Assembly (NCBI GenBank): GCA_018292915.2
Contig: JACVVK020000015.1
Span: 3,219,001-3,283,000 of the forward strand
Reading direction: 5' to 3'
DNA from: Batillaria attramentaria
Lineage: Eukaryota; Mollusca; Gastropoda; Batillariidae
Length of the DNA stretch: 64,000 nucleotides
Made by a program: the position numbers and the translations under genes. The notes below the pieces were generated by a model, which worked only from the letters and a program-made list of their open reading frames with translations, searched no databases and was not told the DNA's origin. The stretch's first letter is position 1; the number at the start of each line of letters is the position of its first letter. Below, piece after piece: positions 12,346 through 30,241 of the stretch.

Positions 12346-12520
12346 TGGCACAGGCAACCTTATGGATGTAGTTGGTAATGAGGAAAACGATGACAATGTG
12401 ATTTGGCAGCTGTAGGAACTCAATACTGCGTTCTCACGTGTGACACAAGACAAACACACTAACAACATGGGCTATAAACTTGTTGAGTTTTGTAATACAG
12501 CTGGAGGATGGTCTGTTTGA
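12320..12520 (+). pseudogene. LINE endonuclease fragment, opposite orientation
   Basis: The plus strand reads CFLGDFNGGTGNLMDVVGN.., an in-frame stop, then ELNTAF.. and GYKLVEFCN. GDFN..TGN followed by LVEFC is the D-x-N block of LINE endonucleases. It is a fragment of about 65 codons, head to head with the Tx1-like LINE; the family is not certain. Confidence 0.5.
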
Positions 12521-12587
12521 GACCAACCGTCGTTGTACGCAGAGAAAAAAAATGACGTGTTTTAGTTTATAAAACAGGTCTAGTATC

Positions 12588-12648
12588 ATTTCGAAAAAAG
12601 GTCCTAGGCGCTTATGAAAGCAAAAGCGCTTAGGCCTTTTTACGAAAT
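12588..12648. repeat. Imperfect ~25 bp hairpin
   Basis: ATTTCGAAAAAAGGTCCTAG.. (12588-12614) is nearly complementary to 12624-12648 (..CTTAGGCCTTTTTACGAAAT) around a ~9 base loop. It lies between the LINE debris and the duplicated gene A 3' end; it may be a small fold-back element. Confidence 0.5.
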
Positions 12649-12784
12649 GCCACTATGTACAGTAACGTGTTTGACATAAATGTGTTTATACAATATCCCA
12701 GGGTTAAAAAATCCGAATATTTTTGGTCGTAAAATATAGCGAACGTTTTTATGAGCGTCGTTGTTCAGTACGTATTATGTATCT

Positions 12785-13027
12785 GGCATGCTTTACGTTT
12801 ATGTGTTAACTTCTTTAGGTGGCTATTTTTAAATTTCTGCTTCAGATTTGTCCAGAAGTTTTTCCTTCTTATTTTGTAGAGCTGCTATTTGTTGAACTTT
12901 TTAAATGTACCTCTATTTGCCTGCCATGATACTGTTCAATAAAATAGAGTTGACAATAGATGTATGTGTATCAAGTGTGAAAAACATCGGGTGAATCCGA
13001 TTATACCACAACTTGCCAGCACATAGA

Positions 13028-13099
<72 letters not shown>
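12785..13099 (+). repeat. Duplicated gene A-type 3' UTR and (GT)n tract
   Basis: About 245 bp closely match 5998-6260 (gene A 3' UTR), including the poly(A) region (CAATAAAATAGAGTTGAC), and are followed by (GT)n. This marks the end of the second tandem gene unit, so gene B once had a full 3' half between 8760 and here. Confidence 0.7.
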
Positions 13100-13100
<1 letters not shown>

Positions 13101-13109
13101 CTTAGAGCT

Positions 13110-14223
13110 GACTAATATATAATCAATAGGTTTCAGACAATGTATACGATATGCATAAATGAACTATGTATACACATTTGCGCTGCTGAGTAATGAATAC
13201 AATAGTTGAGAACAAGGATGTCCGGCGGCTGCATGGCCGGATATAAGCGTAAAGATAGTTCAGAGCCACACGTGTCCTCTGACCCTAAAGGTGCAAGTCG
13301 TTCTTGAGTGCCAGTGCACCCATAAACTTTGACTGACCTGCACGCATACAAAAGTGACGGCAAAAACGTCATCTTATCGGGCATTCATGGTTCAATCTAA
13401 AGGGAAGTGTCACGTGACCAGCAGGCCTACGACACGACAAGGAAGTACCCGTTGCCTTCGCGGGCGCAGCTTGTGTGAATCGTGCTGGCAGCTTCTGCTA
13501 CTTGCCGTGGTTAATGTACAACACTGGCGTGTGGGGCCGTCGCCATGTTCGTATTTGCATACCTGTACGTGCGGAGGGGCAGCTGCGGGCCTTATTGAGA
13601 CGCATGTGAAACTACACTGTCTTCAGTCGGTAAATCGTGTTCTATGCAGTGCTGGCAATAATGTGTATACAATAATGTGTTGTAGACGAGATATGATTCA
13701 TTACTTGCGGTTCCTACTGTAGTGATACAAATAACACATTTGAAGGCACGTCACCGCACGTCTAATACCGCCTGTAAAATGCAAGCATTGATATTGCGTG
13801 ACATTGCAAAGCTTGAAATGTTCAAAGGGAACTCGATGTGTGTTCTGTTGTCACTGTTGTCCAATTGTCACATTCTGAGATCAGTACAACCTGAACATCT
13901 TCTTTCCTTACCACGTTTATTATGCATATAATTTCCGGTAAATCGAGTTGTGTGTCGCTGACGTGCACGACTACCCACCGACATATTTTGAATTACTAGT
14001 GACAGTGTAAAACTGTGAAAGTGTACAATGCCACTAAAAGCGCGTCTGTTAAGTACAGATGTACTCGACGTAAATACTTGAAATTGTCAGTATGCAAATA
14101 TAGAATCATAAATTGTTACCTATTTATCTCCGTTCTGGATGTTGACAAATTGCATCACCGTCATGGTCAGTTTTCTTTGATGCCTTGACAGTACTTCTTC
14201 GCCTGTTACATAACTGACACAAG
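13110..14223 (+). promoter_or_regulatory. Upstream region of gene C, paralogous to that of gene B
   Basis: Blocks of this stretch match 6330-7665 in order. Two changes matter. The B donor region (about 6690-6855) is deleted after GTACAACACTGG. The acceptor used by B (TTTTACAGAACTGACAC) reads GTTACATAACTGACAC here, so its AG is gone. Gene C therefore probably has an unspliced or differently spliced 5' leader. Confidence 0.5.
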
Positions 14224-20705
<6,482 letters not shown>

Positions 20706-21731
20706 TTAAGACCGTTTGCGGCTGCTTCTATTTTTTGTGAATCGCCATTACGATTTTTACATACGGGCCCTGTTGTACACGAAAGAAAGTCTTTATAACG
20801 TACCTTTTTTTTCATTTTTTTTTTTTCATACCATCACCATTACGATTCACAGAACACCTTAGACCTTCGTTAGATGTTTGTGTTTGTATACGTAGTGAAA
20901 ATTGTACACGAAAGAAAGTCTTCATAACGTATCTTTATACAAACAGTTATTCACATTGGTGTAGTCTGTCAGTATTAGACAACTGAAGAATATCACCGCT
21001 TTAATGATCAGCCTACGCATGTATCTCATAAATGTGTACCTCTCTGGTAAAAAAAAAAAAAAAAAAAACAACAACAAAAAAAACCCCCACCACCCCCCCC
21101 CCCCCCAAAAAAAAAAAACCCACAAAAAACCCAGCAACAACAATCTGTTTCTGCAACGATTCTTTCTTGATTTTAATAATAATAATAATAATGATAATAA
21201 TAATAATAATAAGGCGCCCGTCTCTGAAGGACTGACTCAAAGCGCACACACCCACACCCACACACACACCCAAACCCACACACAACACACGCACGCACGC
21301 ACCCACACACATGAACATGAAGAGAGGGTTCCGGTTATCTATGGAAAGCCTGACAGAACAGGTATGTTTTGTGTTGTGATATAAAGGATGACAGTGCTTT
21401 GAGACACACCTGTACTTTACAAATAAGGGGTCCACGTTTTAGAGCACTCAATGCTTGACTCGTAACATTCCATGCAAAGAGATGACACACGTACTGTTGA
21501 TTAATTCTCCATTTCTTACGCTTAGAAATGTGCCAGTTTGAGATCATACACATTTGTATTGTAGTAATTTAAACCCTCTATTTAATATAATTCATATGTA
21601 ATATAATAATAATTATATATGATTCATATAATTATGTCATGATTAAGCATTTCAAGTTTACAATTCTTGACTAATAGGTTTAATGTGCATTAGTCAATAT
21701 AAAATAGATCTTGTACATTTACGCAAATGTG

Positions 21732-21790
<59 letters not shown>

Positions 21791-22580
21791 GGTGTTCATG
21801 TGTGAGGGTGTTCAGTGTTTACTTGCGTACGTTGTAACGATGGGTGTGCAGGGATGTCGTTTGGGGTCGGATCTCGGATTTGTTTTGAAAAAGCCGATAA
21901 TCTGTCTGTCATGTCGGCTGGCCGAGCCGAAGTTTTCACGAGTGAATCGGCTCGATTAATTTATGTCCGTTTCTGCGAGATTCCTGTGCTGGCTGGACTA
22001 ATTTCCAAGAAAACGCAACTGTCGGTGAGGATACGTATCTACAGAACATCTTGAATTCATGGAGGTGGAGGGAGCACGTAACAGTAGGTAATCTAGTCGA
22101 AAAACATGTGCAACTGCAGAGAGAGTCGAAACTTTCTGTAAAAAGCCGAAACTTTCATGGCTGTTTCGGCTAAATCGCCGAAGAAAAAAAAAATCCTGGC
22201 AACATCACTGATGTGCACGTGATGAATACCTTATTTTTTTGCCAGATGGCGGCCTTGCCCTTGAGATCTCTTCCGTAGGTCGTGCCGCACAAATGCCTCG
22301 GCTTTGGGAGTTCGTCCAGCTGTCGGCCACCCATGTGCCACGCCAGACACATGACCAGCTTCTTAAAACGTCTAGCAGCCTCTTAGGGAAATGCTTGATA
22401 GCGCACGCATTGTTTCTTTATGTTTGATTGAGTTTGTGTATTTTGGAACGCAGTTATTAGTGCTGACATAGCGATCAACTTGGTTAGCCCACCTTTGATC
22501 GTCTGCGTGTCCGTGAGCTACCAGGAACTGGTTTTTTGGCTCCCTTGTGTAACAATGGGAGTCTATGTATTAACCCTCCG
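20706..22580. other. Region behind gene C: low-complexity sequence, no gene seen
   Basis: It holds the motif TTTTACATACGGGCCCTG at about 20755, which is also the end of the MITE at 41733-42003; A/C-rich runs (21049-21120); (AAT)n (21176-21212); (CA)n-like sequence (21244-21310); and (GT)n (about 21735-21789). No AATAAA was seen just after the gene C stop. No convincing exon was found. Confidence 0.5.
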
Positions 22581-22582
22581 TC

Positions 22583-22602
22583 GTCTGTCTGTCTGTCTGT
22601 CC

Positions 22603-22668
<66 letters not shown>
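22583..22668 (+). repeat. (CTGT)n(GT)n microsatellite
   Basis: About 16 CTGT units pass into (GT)n directly before the 140 bp tandem array. Confidence 0.85.
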
Positions 22669-22669
22669 C

Positions 22670-23529
22670 CAGAAAACTTTAACATTGTCATTTTCTCAGA
22701 ATCTACGAACAGCAGAGGCACCAAACTTGGCATGCTGATAGACAACCACAAGACCTTTCAAAATATATCATTTTGAATGACCTTGACTCAAGGTCAAGGT
22801 CACCAGAGCTCTTTGTTTGAAAATTTTACATTGGCATTTTCTCGTAATCTACAAATACCAGAGGTTTTAAACTTTGCATGATGATAGACGTTGATAAGAA
22901 CTTTACAGATATACATGTAGTCAGTGGCCTTGTGTCAAGGTCAAGGCCGTACAAGCAATTTTTGTGAAACCTTAACATTGGCATTTTCTCAGAAACAACA
23001 AACAGCAGAGGCGCCAAACCTACCACCTTAAATGACCTTGACTCAAGGTCAAGGTCACTAAAACAGTCTGTTGGGAAAATTTACATTTGCATTTTCTCAG
23101 AATCCAGAAGAATCAGAAGCATCGAACTATATGTGCAGTGATTGACATTAGCAGCACCTTTACAGACATACCTGTGTTCAGTGACTTTTAGTCAAGGTCA
23201 AGGTCATGCAAGCGGTTTTGGGGAAACTTTAACCTTCGCATTTTCCCCAAAACAACAAACAGTAGAGGCACCAAACGAGGTATGATGATAGACAGCAATG
23301 AGACCTACCTTTCTGAATGACCTTGACTGAAGGTCAAGGTCATTAAAGCTGTCTGTTGTGAATTTTAACATTACTGTTTTCTGAGGAACTACAAATACTA
23401 GAGGCATCAAACTTGGCATAATGATAGACATTGATTAGATCTCATTTGAATGACGTTGACCAAAGGTCAAGGCCATACAAACTGTTTCGGGGAAAATTGT
23501 AATATTGCCATGAACTCAGAACGCCAGAG
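22670..23529 (+). repeat. ~140 bp tandem array with palindromic TGACCTTGA motifs, left part
   Basis: About six diverged units share AACATTGGCATTTTCTCAGA, AGAGGCACCAAACTTGGCAT and GATAGACA, and each ends in TGACCTTGA..TCAAGGTCA-AGGTCA. The repeated blocks fall near 22786, 22930, 23036, 23180, 23318 and 23454. The array resumes at 26746 after a 3.2 kb insertion. No reading frame is conserved. TCAAGGTCA equals the half-site bound by ERR/SF-1/FTZ-F1 type nuclear receptors. Confidence 0.75.
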
Positions 23530-24506
23530 CTCTCTTAAAGTCTCCTCCGGGGGGAGGTCAGTAAGCGGGTGTCTGCTGACCCTTGGTCCAGTGAGACATC
23601 TGAGGGTCATTTCTGAAGGCCGACTTCACTGGATTCCCCCCACCTGGTCTTCAGCCTGGCGGGCTTTGTTCGCAGCGCCCTGCTGGTGCTGCTGAACACC
23701 CGTCATGTTGAAGACCTTCACAACGCACCCCTCTCTGGTGCGTTGTTTTCCCAAACCGCCTCACGGCGGGGAGGTTCCGTGTTGGAGCGGTCTGTTCTCC
23801 AACTGCCTCCCAGGCATGTTGTCATTGGCAACTGAGGAATTTTCCTTCCTACCTCTTTCTATCCCTCACCAGCCCATTCACCTGTATCTTTCTCTTTAAA
23901 ACCTCCCGAATTTAGCCGCTCTGTCCTTCCTCTCTTCCCTCAGCTGATTTCTGAGTTCGGCCCTTTCATCTATATTTCTTCTTTTTAACCCCTCACTTAC
24001 GTCTGCACTACCAGTGGTTAGGAATAAGTGATGTTGGGCATATGCTGCGAATTGGTTTATTGCGCCTAGGAGATGATAAGTTGCAATATTTGCTTTATAT
24101 GCGCTTAGTATTTATCTTTGTTTTACCTAGTTGTAATTGTCATTTGTTTTCTACGCTTTTTTGTAACCGGGAGTTCGAGAAATTAGCAGTTTTTTCTTCC
24201 TTCCTTTCTTCGCTTCCTTTTTTAAAATTAAATTTTGCTTTTGGGTTTCTTTTGTCCTGGTCTGGGTTAGGCCCGTAGCCGTGGGTTAAATTAACCTCGA
24301 GTTTTACAGGGAACTACTTTGCTGTCAAAGTCGATGTGCCATTTTTTATTTTTTTTTTATTTTCTTTTTTGACATATACACATTTCATAGAGAAACAAAA
24401 AAACAAAACAAAAAAAACAAGACAGCAACAAACAAAAGCAAAAAGGTGGACAAAAGGACACACACACACACACACACACACCCACACACACACACACATA
24501 CACACA

Positions 24507-24577
<71 letters not shown>

Positions 24578-24770
24578 GCATACTATGTAAACTTAACTGA
24601 GGAGGGTCATGGACAAAGGCAAAAGAAAAAAAAATCATTAAAAAAATTAAATTAAAAAAAAAAAAGTACATGGAAGGCACTTGTGCTACCAATCGTTCAC
24701 TGCTCCACTATCACACAAAAGGGGTACTTACGTTGGTAAAGGAAGCAACATAGGGAGTATGCATCTGCCA

Positions 24771-24830
24771 GGGGACATAACTTCTTACATCAAGCAGTGC
24801 ATAATTTCATCCGTAGTTATGTCCCCTGTC
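24771..24830. repeat. Short palindromic element, AGGGGACATAACT ends
   Basis: AGGGGACATAACT at about 24773 is complementary to AGTTATGTCCCCT at about 24816-24828, with about 30 bases between. Possibly a minimal fold-back element. Confidence 0.45.
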
Positions 24831-25046
24831 TGAACGTTGACACTCAAAAGAGGAGCTGTTTGTATGGCAGCCACAGCAGGTCAAACTGTAATCTTTTGTT
24901 TTTTTTACGTGAGAGGGCCTCCTCAGCTTTGAATCTGCACCGAAGCTGATTAAAAAAACCCTGACTACTTGGACATACATCCTGTAGCTTACATTTATAC
25001 ACAAAGAACTTTGCAAAAAGAATAATAAAATCTAGCACTTTATCAG

Positions 25047-25889
25047 TTACAACATTCTGTTGCACCCCAAACAGCACCAAAACTGGCGATCTCTTTTGAA
25101 TTCATCCTTCTTAAGGGCTAGTGTAACTAAGGAGTGGTCTGACCTGTAGCCAGGGCTAATTGATAGACCTTTAACATTAGAAGCTAGGTCATGGGAAATC
25201 AAAAAATAATCTAAGCGGCCCTGTTTAACTGTGTTGAAACGCCGCCAGGAGTACGCACGTTTATTTGGATAGAGTTCCCTAAAAATATCTACAAGGTCCA
25301 AATCAAACATCAGTTCTGTAATTTTTGCCCGCGTCCTGGGGCGGCTAGCAACACTCGAGTAATTTCGTGCATCCTTACTCATGTTCAAAATGCAATTCCA
25401 GTCACCCCCAACAATAACTAGATCATTTCCAGTCTGCATGATCATATCACTGATACTGTCAAAAAAATGTGGTTTATCTCCAATGCTAGGACCATATAAG
25501 TTAACTAGCGTTAACCTTTTTTGTAATAATTCCACATCCATCACTAGATAACACCCATTTGGGTCTCTCAAAACACTATGTAATTTATACTCAAAGGTAG
25601 GACTAAATAGTACTGCCACTCCATTTTTATTTGTTTCACATCCTGAGAGCCACAGGTTATAGCCCCAGCTTGCCCTGATGTAATTTTCCAAATTTTCTTT
25701 AAGGTGTGTTTCCTGGAGTAGGTATATATCATACTTCTGTTGTCGCAAGTAGCCAAAGACATCTCTCCTTTTGCTGGTATCATTCAGACCATTCACATTA
25801 AAAGTGCAAATTTCAAAATCTAAGCTTTCTCCCATACTTGGTGAAGTGGCTGACTGCGGGTATCCCTGTGCATGCGACAAAGTTACCAA
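25047..25889 (-). CDS. LINE endonuclease domain (Tx1/L1-like), open but isolated
   Basis: An open frame of 280 codons; the likely domain start is MGESLDFEICTFNVNGL (ATG near 25835). It shows the APE-type endonuclease residues in order: N in NVNGLND, E in LLQETH, D-x-N in VGGDWNCILN, R-D in GRLDYFLIS, and SDHSLV. In a full element it would nick target DNA to prime reverse transcription. Downstream, at about 25090, the frame loses similarity and no reverse transcriptase follows. It probably belongs to the same family as the elements at 9271 and 51964, whose endonuclease parts are missing. Confidence 0.8.
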   Translation of the reverse strand: MVTLSHAQGYPQSATSPSMGESLDFEICTFNVNGLNDTSKRRDVFGYLRQQKYDIYLLQETHLKENLENYIRASWGYNLWLSGCETNKNGVAVLFSPTFEYKLHSVLRDPNGCYLVMDVELLQKRLTLVNLYGPSIGDKPHFFDSISDMIMQTGNDLVIVGGDWNCILNMSKDARNYSSVASRPRTRAKITELMFDLDLVDIFRELYPNKRAYSWRRFNTVKQGRLDYFLISHDLASNVKGLSISPGYRSDHSLVTLALKKDEFKRDRQFWCCLGCNRML

Positions 25890-26690
25890 GGTAAGGCAAA
25901 ATAGGAGCCTCAGGCGTACTCTGAGGGACTAAGGTTATGTGAAAAAGCAAACAAACACCACCAAAATCAGCTAATACCAATAACAAATAATGAGAACATC
26001 GAAACAAAGTCACAAAGCACATCAGGAACAAGTCAGATGCACAAGTGACAAGTAAGCATCGCTTTCTGCCATAGAATTTTCGCACACCAGAACATGTCAT
26101 ACACCTAAATACCCAAGCAAAACAAAGCCAGCAGATGGCAGGAACAAGGCCACTGAAAAGTAATAAATCACGAAAGCCAATCACCCCCCTCACATCAAAA
26201 CTACAAAGTAAATGAATAAATACAACAAGCATGCATAACATAACATACAAACACATACAAGCAGGACAGGACATGAAAGATACACAACAAGGACACATAG
26301 CTTTATGTGTGCAACTGCTCCTCGTCTGTCACCAGCCTACGCTTGGAAAGTAAATACACTGCCACAACCTGCAGGATGGAAAAAAGGTCCCGATAAAATC
26401 ATCGTAAACCAAGAGAGTTCAGTACGAAGGCACTACTGCACAGCTTCTGTGCATAACGCCACCTTCTAGCTGAAGAGACATTGATACCCATATGCTGAAA
26501 TGTAAACATTACTGGTTGCTAACCTGGCCGTAGAGTCTGCTGAGTGTTGAGTCAAAGTGTCTTCACAGACACTTCTGTAATCCTCAAGATAAGACCATAG
26601 GGACGCCTAAGGCCTGTAGAAAGGTCCTTCTGAACATATCCTTTATGCAGAATATTTTTGTCTTTTTCATGTAGTGCAGGCACACTCAGC
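25890..26690 (-). other. Probable 5' region of the endonuclease-bearing LINE; no separate gene seen
   Basis: The minus-strand frame 25813-26298 is Cys- and Phe-rich without a recognised domain. The + strand is CA/AAC-rich. I treat it as LINE leader or unrelated intervening sequence. Confidence 0.35.
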
Positions 26691-26745
26691 CGCGAATTAG
26701 TCTTTGTGGCTTGCGCGGCTTTAAGCCCTAAAAACTCACTCACTC

Positions 26746-26850
26746 ACTCAGAACGCCAGAGACACTTTGCTTGGCATGATAATGGATAGTGATAAGAGCT
26801 TTACAAACATACTCTTGCGAATGACCTTGACCTGTGTCACGAGGGAGCCA
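26746..26850 (+). repeat. Continuation of the 140 bp array after the insertion
   Basis: CAGAACGCCAGAG, then CTTGGCATGATAATGGATAG, then GAATGACCTTGACC, continues the unit broken at 23529. Confidence 0.65.
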
Positions 26851-27269
26851 TGGAGGCTTTTGCCTGTCTAGTTTCTTCATCCGTTGTCAAAGGCCGAATG
26901 TTGATTACGCTTTCCTTATGGTGTAAAAACCAGTTCGAAAACAAAAAGAATTGAGTGCGTATAATGAATGCATTCCGTAAAGAACATTTGGAATCAGTAC
27001 ACGCCGTTGAACTTCTATACTATAATTTAAAAAAAAAACACCCACACTAATAATAATAACTGAGTATGTTATAGGCGTTTTAACCAATTTTTTGAATCGG
27101 CTGGAAGCTCCGCGAACTGAACCCAACACGCACGTTCACGTGAATCACACGCATTCTCTCACACATTGGACATGAACACACGACAATCACGTGGTGCGAA
27201 GGGTCAGCTTTGCTGTTTTAGTTTCGGAATTTGAATTGCATTTATTTTAAAATTTTGTGGGCTGAACAT
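26851..27269. other. No gene seen
   Basis: AT-rich intergenic sequence between the tandem array and the segmental duplication. No exon, RNA gene or repeat was recognised. Confidence 0.4.
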
Positions 27270-27281
27270 TTCCAAAGCAGA

Positions 27282-27445
27282 GGGGGAGGAAGCCGGAGTA
27301 CCCGGAGAGAACCCCCGACGATCGGTCCGAACGAACGGTGCCACATACGAGAAGGAAAAATTCTTTGTCCCGAATGGGACTCCAACCTGACCTCTCGCAT
27401 TGTTGACGAAGACGCTTAATCACTAGACAACCAAACGCCCCAATC
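27282..27445 (-). mobile_element. tRNA-derived SINE, family 3
   Basis: On the minus strand: a head with TGGTTGTCTAGTGATTAAGC (box A region), a box-B-like GGAGTCCCATTCGGG, then a body ending GGTACTCCGGCTTCCTCCCC. A second copy lies at 43727-43888. Confidence 0.65.
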
Positions 27446-27887
27446 ATGTATCTGAGTGTCCAGTCACTGTTTACGTCAGTACCAACTCTGTACCATCGGG
27501 TTTCACCACGTTTACCCTCTGTAAAGACCCGCAACAAGCTAATCGAGACAACTAATCACTAAGAAGGAAAAACAAACACGTGAAAAAAACAACAACAAAC
27601 AAACAAACACGTCCACAAGGAAAGTGGACAGTTCTGAACAACTTTCAGCCGTTTCAGAGAGTATTGCCTGCATGAGTTGCACCCCGTGCATACACAGAAC
27701 CGCAGCATGCATGGATTTTTCGTGCAACTTTGTGCTCTGCCACGAAAGATGCGTGCTTGTTGCGGCAAGGGAGACAACTCATGCAAGTAGTCATCCCTGA
27801 AACAGGCTGAAAATGTACTGTGCTGGTGAATGCGGCAGAACTGGCCCCATGCTGCATTGATCAAGGGGCACTTCTAGCACATCTACG

Positions 27888-27965
27888 GTCGGGTCGTGAG
27901 TTCGGCTGGGGCCAGTTATTTGTGCCGACTTTGATATCACCCGTATGCTCTTGAAAAAGAACCAG
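27888..27965 (+). mobile_element. Degenerate SINE family 1 fragment
   Basis: GGTCGGGTCGTGAGTTCGGC, GGGGCCAGTTATTTGTGCC and TTGATATCACCCGTATG match the middle of SINE family 1; head start and tail are lost. The same fragment lies at 44330-44405 in copy 2. Confidence 0.6.
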
Positions 27966-28281
27966 TTAACAAGCAGACTGAGGAGAGTACGGGCACACGA
28001 GAAGAGCAGATAAATCAGTGTGTGCCCTTATGGTTGGTATAGCGTCCGAGGTTCTGTCCCTGCGGATGTATCAAAATGAATGTTCAAAACAAAATTCGAC
28101 ATGGAACTGAAACATATCTTACCAGCCTACCAGAACAGTGTCCTAAATCTGTGTTAATTTTCAGGACTCTTAGCCATAACCTGCCAGTACACAACCAGCG
28201 CTTTTAATCCATACCACGTAATGGTATTAATGGTAATCAAATGTAATTATTACATAAACGCGCAAATATATCTCTGTACGA

Positions 28282-28447
28282 GTGGGTGGGTGGGTGGGTG
28301 TTTGGGGGTTTAACACCACATACGGTGATATCAAAGACGGGACAACGATGAAAAAGCCAGCACAAATATTTGGCTCCAGCCGGGATTGAACTCACGACCC
28401 GAGCATTAGAAGTCCAACGCTCTACCATTCGACCACCCCGGCTCCCC
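28282..28447 (-). mobile_element. SINE, family 1, reversed
   Basis: Tail (GTGGGTGGG), body and head run on the minus strand. The GTCCTTTTCC block of the body is deleted compared with the same insertion in copy 2 (44731-44905). Confidence 0.8.
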
Positions 28448-29658
28448 ATCTGTGTACGAATACAGGTGTTTATATTAGGATCATGAGTGTAAACGCAGGC
28501 GTATCAGTTGGTAAGTACAAAGTGTGTATATGTTTTGATTTAGTTTCCTTTTTCTTTTTCTATGTCTTCAGAGGGTTGGGGGAATACAATTACTTGACTT
28601 GTTGACTTGACTGAGTGTTACCTGCAACAGATAATTCAGATACAATCACAAACAGAGCAGAACTCGCTTCTCTTTCTATTTTGTGTGAAAAACAACTTCA
28701 CTGTGTGTTGTGTACGGTCGTAACCCATAATGATCGATCGTTATTATCCGATGGCGAGTTTCACTCCTTCGACTTTATGACGGAAACTGAGTCTAACAGC
28801 CGGATCACCTCAATCCACCTGGTTAGATCGAGCCAGTCAAAAACTGCACTACGACTTCGTTGAAACCGCGCAAGCCTCGCTGCTTCTGGGCCGCCCCTTG
28901 TAAAGAGGCGCCTCAGTGGCTTTCTGAAGCCGTGTGCACAATCTGCACGTCACAATGGCACATGCAAATAATACAATAGTTCAGTGTTGACACTAGACCA
29001 CCGTCTTTACTGGCGCCAGCCGGAAGCCGCTGAAATCAAGCTGGTTGACTTTGACATGCGTGACGATGCATACTTCTTGTTTCTCATTGTTCCGTCTCTT
29101 TCAGGATAGGATTACAGCGAACAATGGCTCGACTTTTTTTTTTTTTTTTTTTTTACCGTTATTGTTGCTATGACATTTGAACTCGCGTGAGTGGAATGCG
29201 CCCTCCACCCCCCCCCCCCCCCCCGAAACCCCCGCCAATATTGTGTTCTGTCACCCAAGGCAACTAGCCTAGGCCCGCCGGAGACGTGTCCGTGTCAAGC
29301 CTGTACCTGCAAGAAAAATGTCATCTATATTATCTTGCAAGGGTCTATCCATTCCAATACAGTAGAAACATGCTCAGGCATGTTCAGACATGCACACACA
29401 CGCGGAGAAGTGTGGTATTGTATAACTGTTAATCAGTTTAACTTAAGATCAGCTAGGGAATTAATGTCATCGGGTGGCACTCGGCTTCAGGTGCGAGCCT
29501 CATGGGTATTGATGACCATAGTTATGTAAGCTTTTCGCCACTACTGCCGGCGGGCACGTTCGTTGTTGGAGCTGATAATCGCGTTACCCTATCCATGTTC
29601 TCCCTCAGTATCTCTCTCGGCTCTGCGTACGCACCGTATACCCCGTGAGGTTACGTGG

Positions 29659-29965
29659 TCAAGTCAAGTCAAGTTAAGTCAAGTCAGGTTTATTTGTCCC
29701 AGAAATGAGAAAATCGCTTTGCAACACGCGTAAAACATACACATAAAACGTTAAAAAAAAAAAACCCAAAAACATGCAAGTAATACAATCATAATCACCG
29801 TATAAGAATGTATCCAATCACGTTAAGATAGTTATTTGTGGTTTAAGTACGTTAAACTAACCTTGACTTAAGTAAGAACTACCGCTAATCACATAGCTAA
29901 GACCAATATAAACATCACTCCATTACCATTCCTATCACCCCTCCCACCGACGGACACACACGTGG
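29659..29965 (-). mobile_element. Retroposon 3' end with (AAGTC)n tail; absent from copy 3
   Basis: Inserted between two ACGTGG repeats (29653-29658 and 29960-29965). It begins with (TCAAG)n and TTTATTTG, so the poly(A) signal and tail belong to the minus strand. Copy 2 has it at 46095-46392. Copy 3 (63840) shows the uninterrupted site TTACGTGGTGGATAGG. Confidence 0.8.
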
Positions 29966-30152
29966 TGGATAGGACTATCAGCTATTCAGTTGAAAAAAAG
30001 GCTATATTTGGGGAAGGTATCACCCATATATTTTGGAAAAGGACGTCAAACTCCCAAACACCCACCTCTATTCGCGGAAGGCGTGGACTCAAAAGCTGCG
30101 TCACTCGATCTCCACCTGAATTGCTCTCATGGTAAATAGATTTGTTTCAAAG

Positions 30153-30159
<7 letters not shown>

Positions 30160-30241
<82 letters not shown>

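Larger units (their letters stand above)
23530..26745 (+). mobile_element. 3.2 kb composite retroposon insertion with 16 bp target duplication
   Basis: ACTCAGAACGCCAGAG occurs directly on both sides (23514-23529 and 26746-26761). The 3' end has a tail (CCGCGAATTAGTCTTTGTGG..then (ACTC)n). About 23530-24175 matches 37600-38520 on the opposite strand, including the 5' end and the (ACTC)n end, so a family of retroposons is involved. Inside, on the minus strand, lies a separate LINE endonuclease segment (25047-25889), so at least one nested insertion is present. A (CA)n tract of over 100 bp lies at 24461-24573. Confidence 0.65.

Noticed and set aside
22670..23529. CRISPR-like or other spaced-repeat array
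   Set aside because: Eukaryotic context, units of ~140 bp diverge over their full length, and no constant short repeat with unique spacers.
25813..26298. Membrane protein gene on the minus strand
   Set aside because: Hydrophobic and Cys-rich, but lies directly before the LINE endonuclease with no start context, domain or intron support.
28615..28863. Conserved small protein gene (same frame at 45061-45309)
   Set aside because: Identity between the two copies reflects recent segmental duplication; there is no domain, no splice context and no sign of codon-level selection.
29191..29529. Small gene duplicated at 45624-45965
   Set aside because: Same reason; the upstream part is a C-run whose length differs between copies and would shift the frame.
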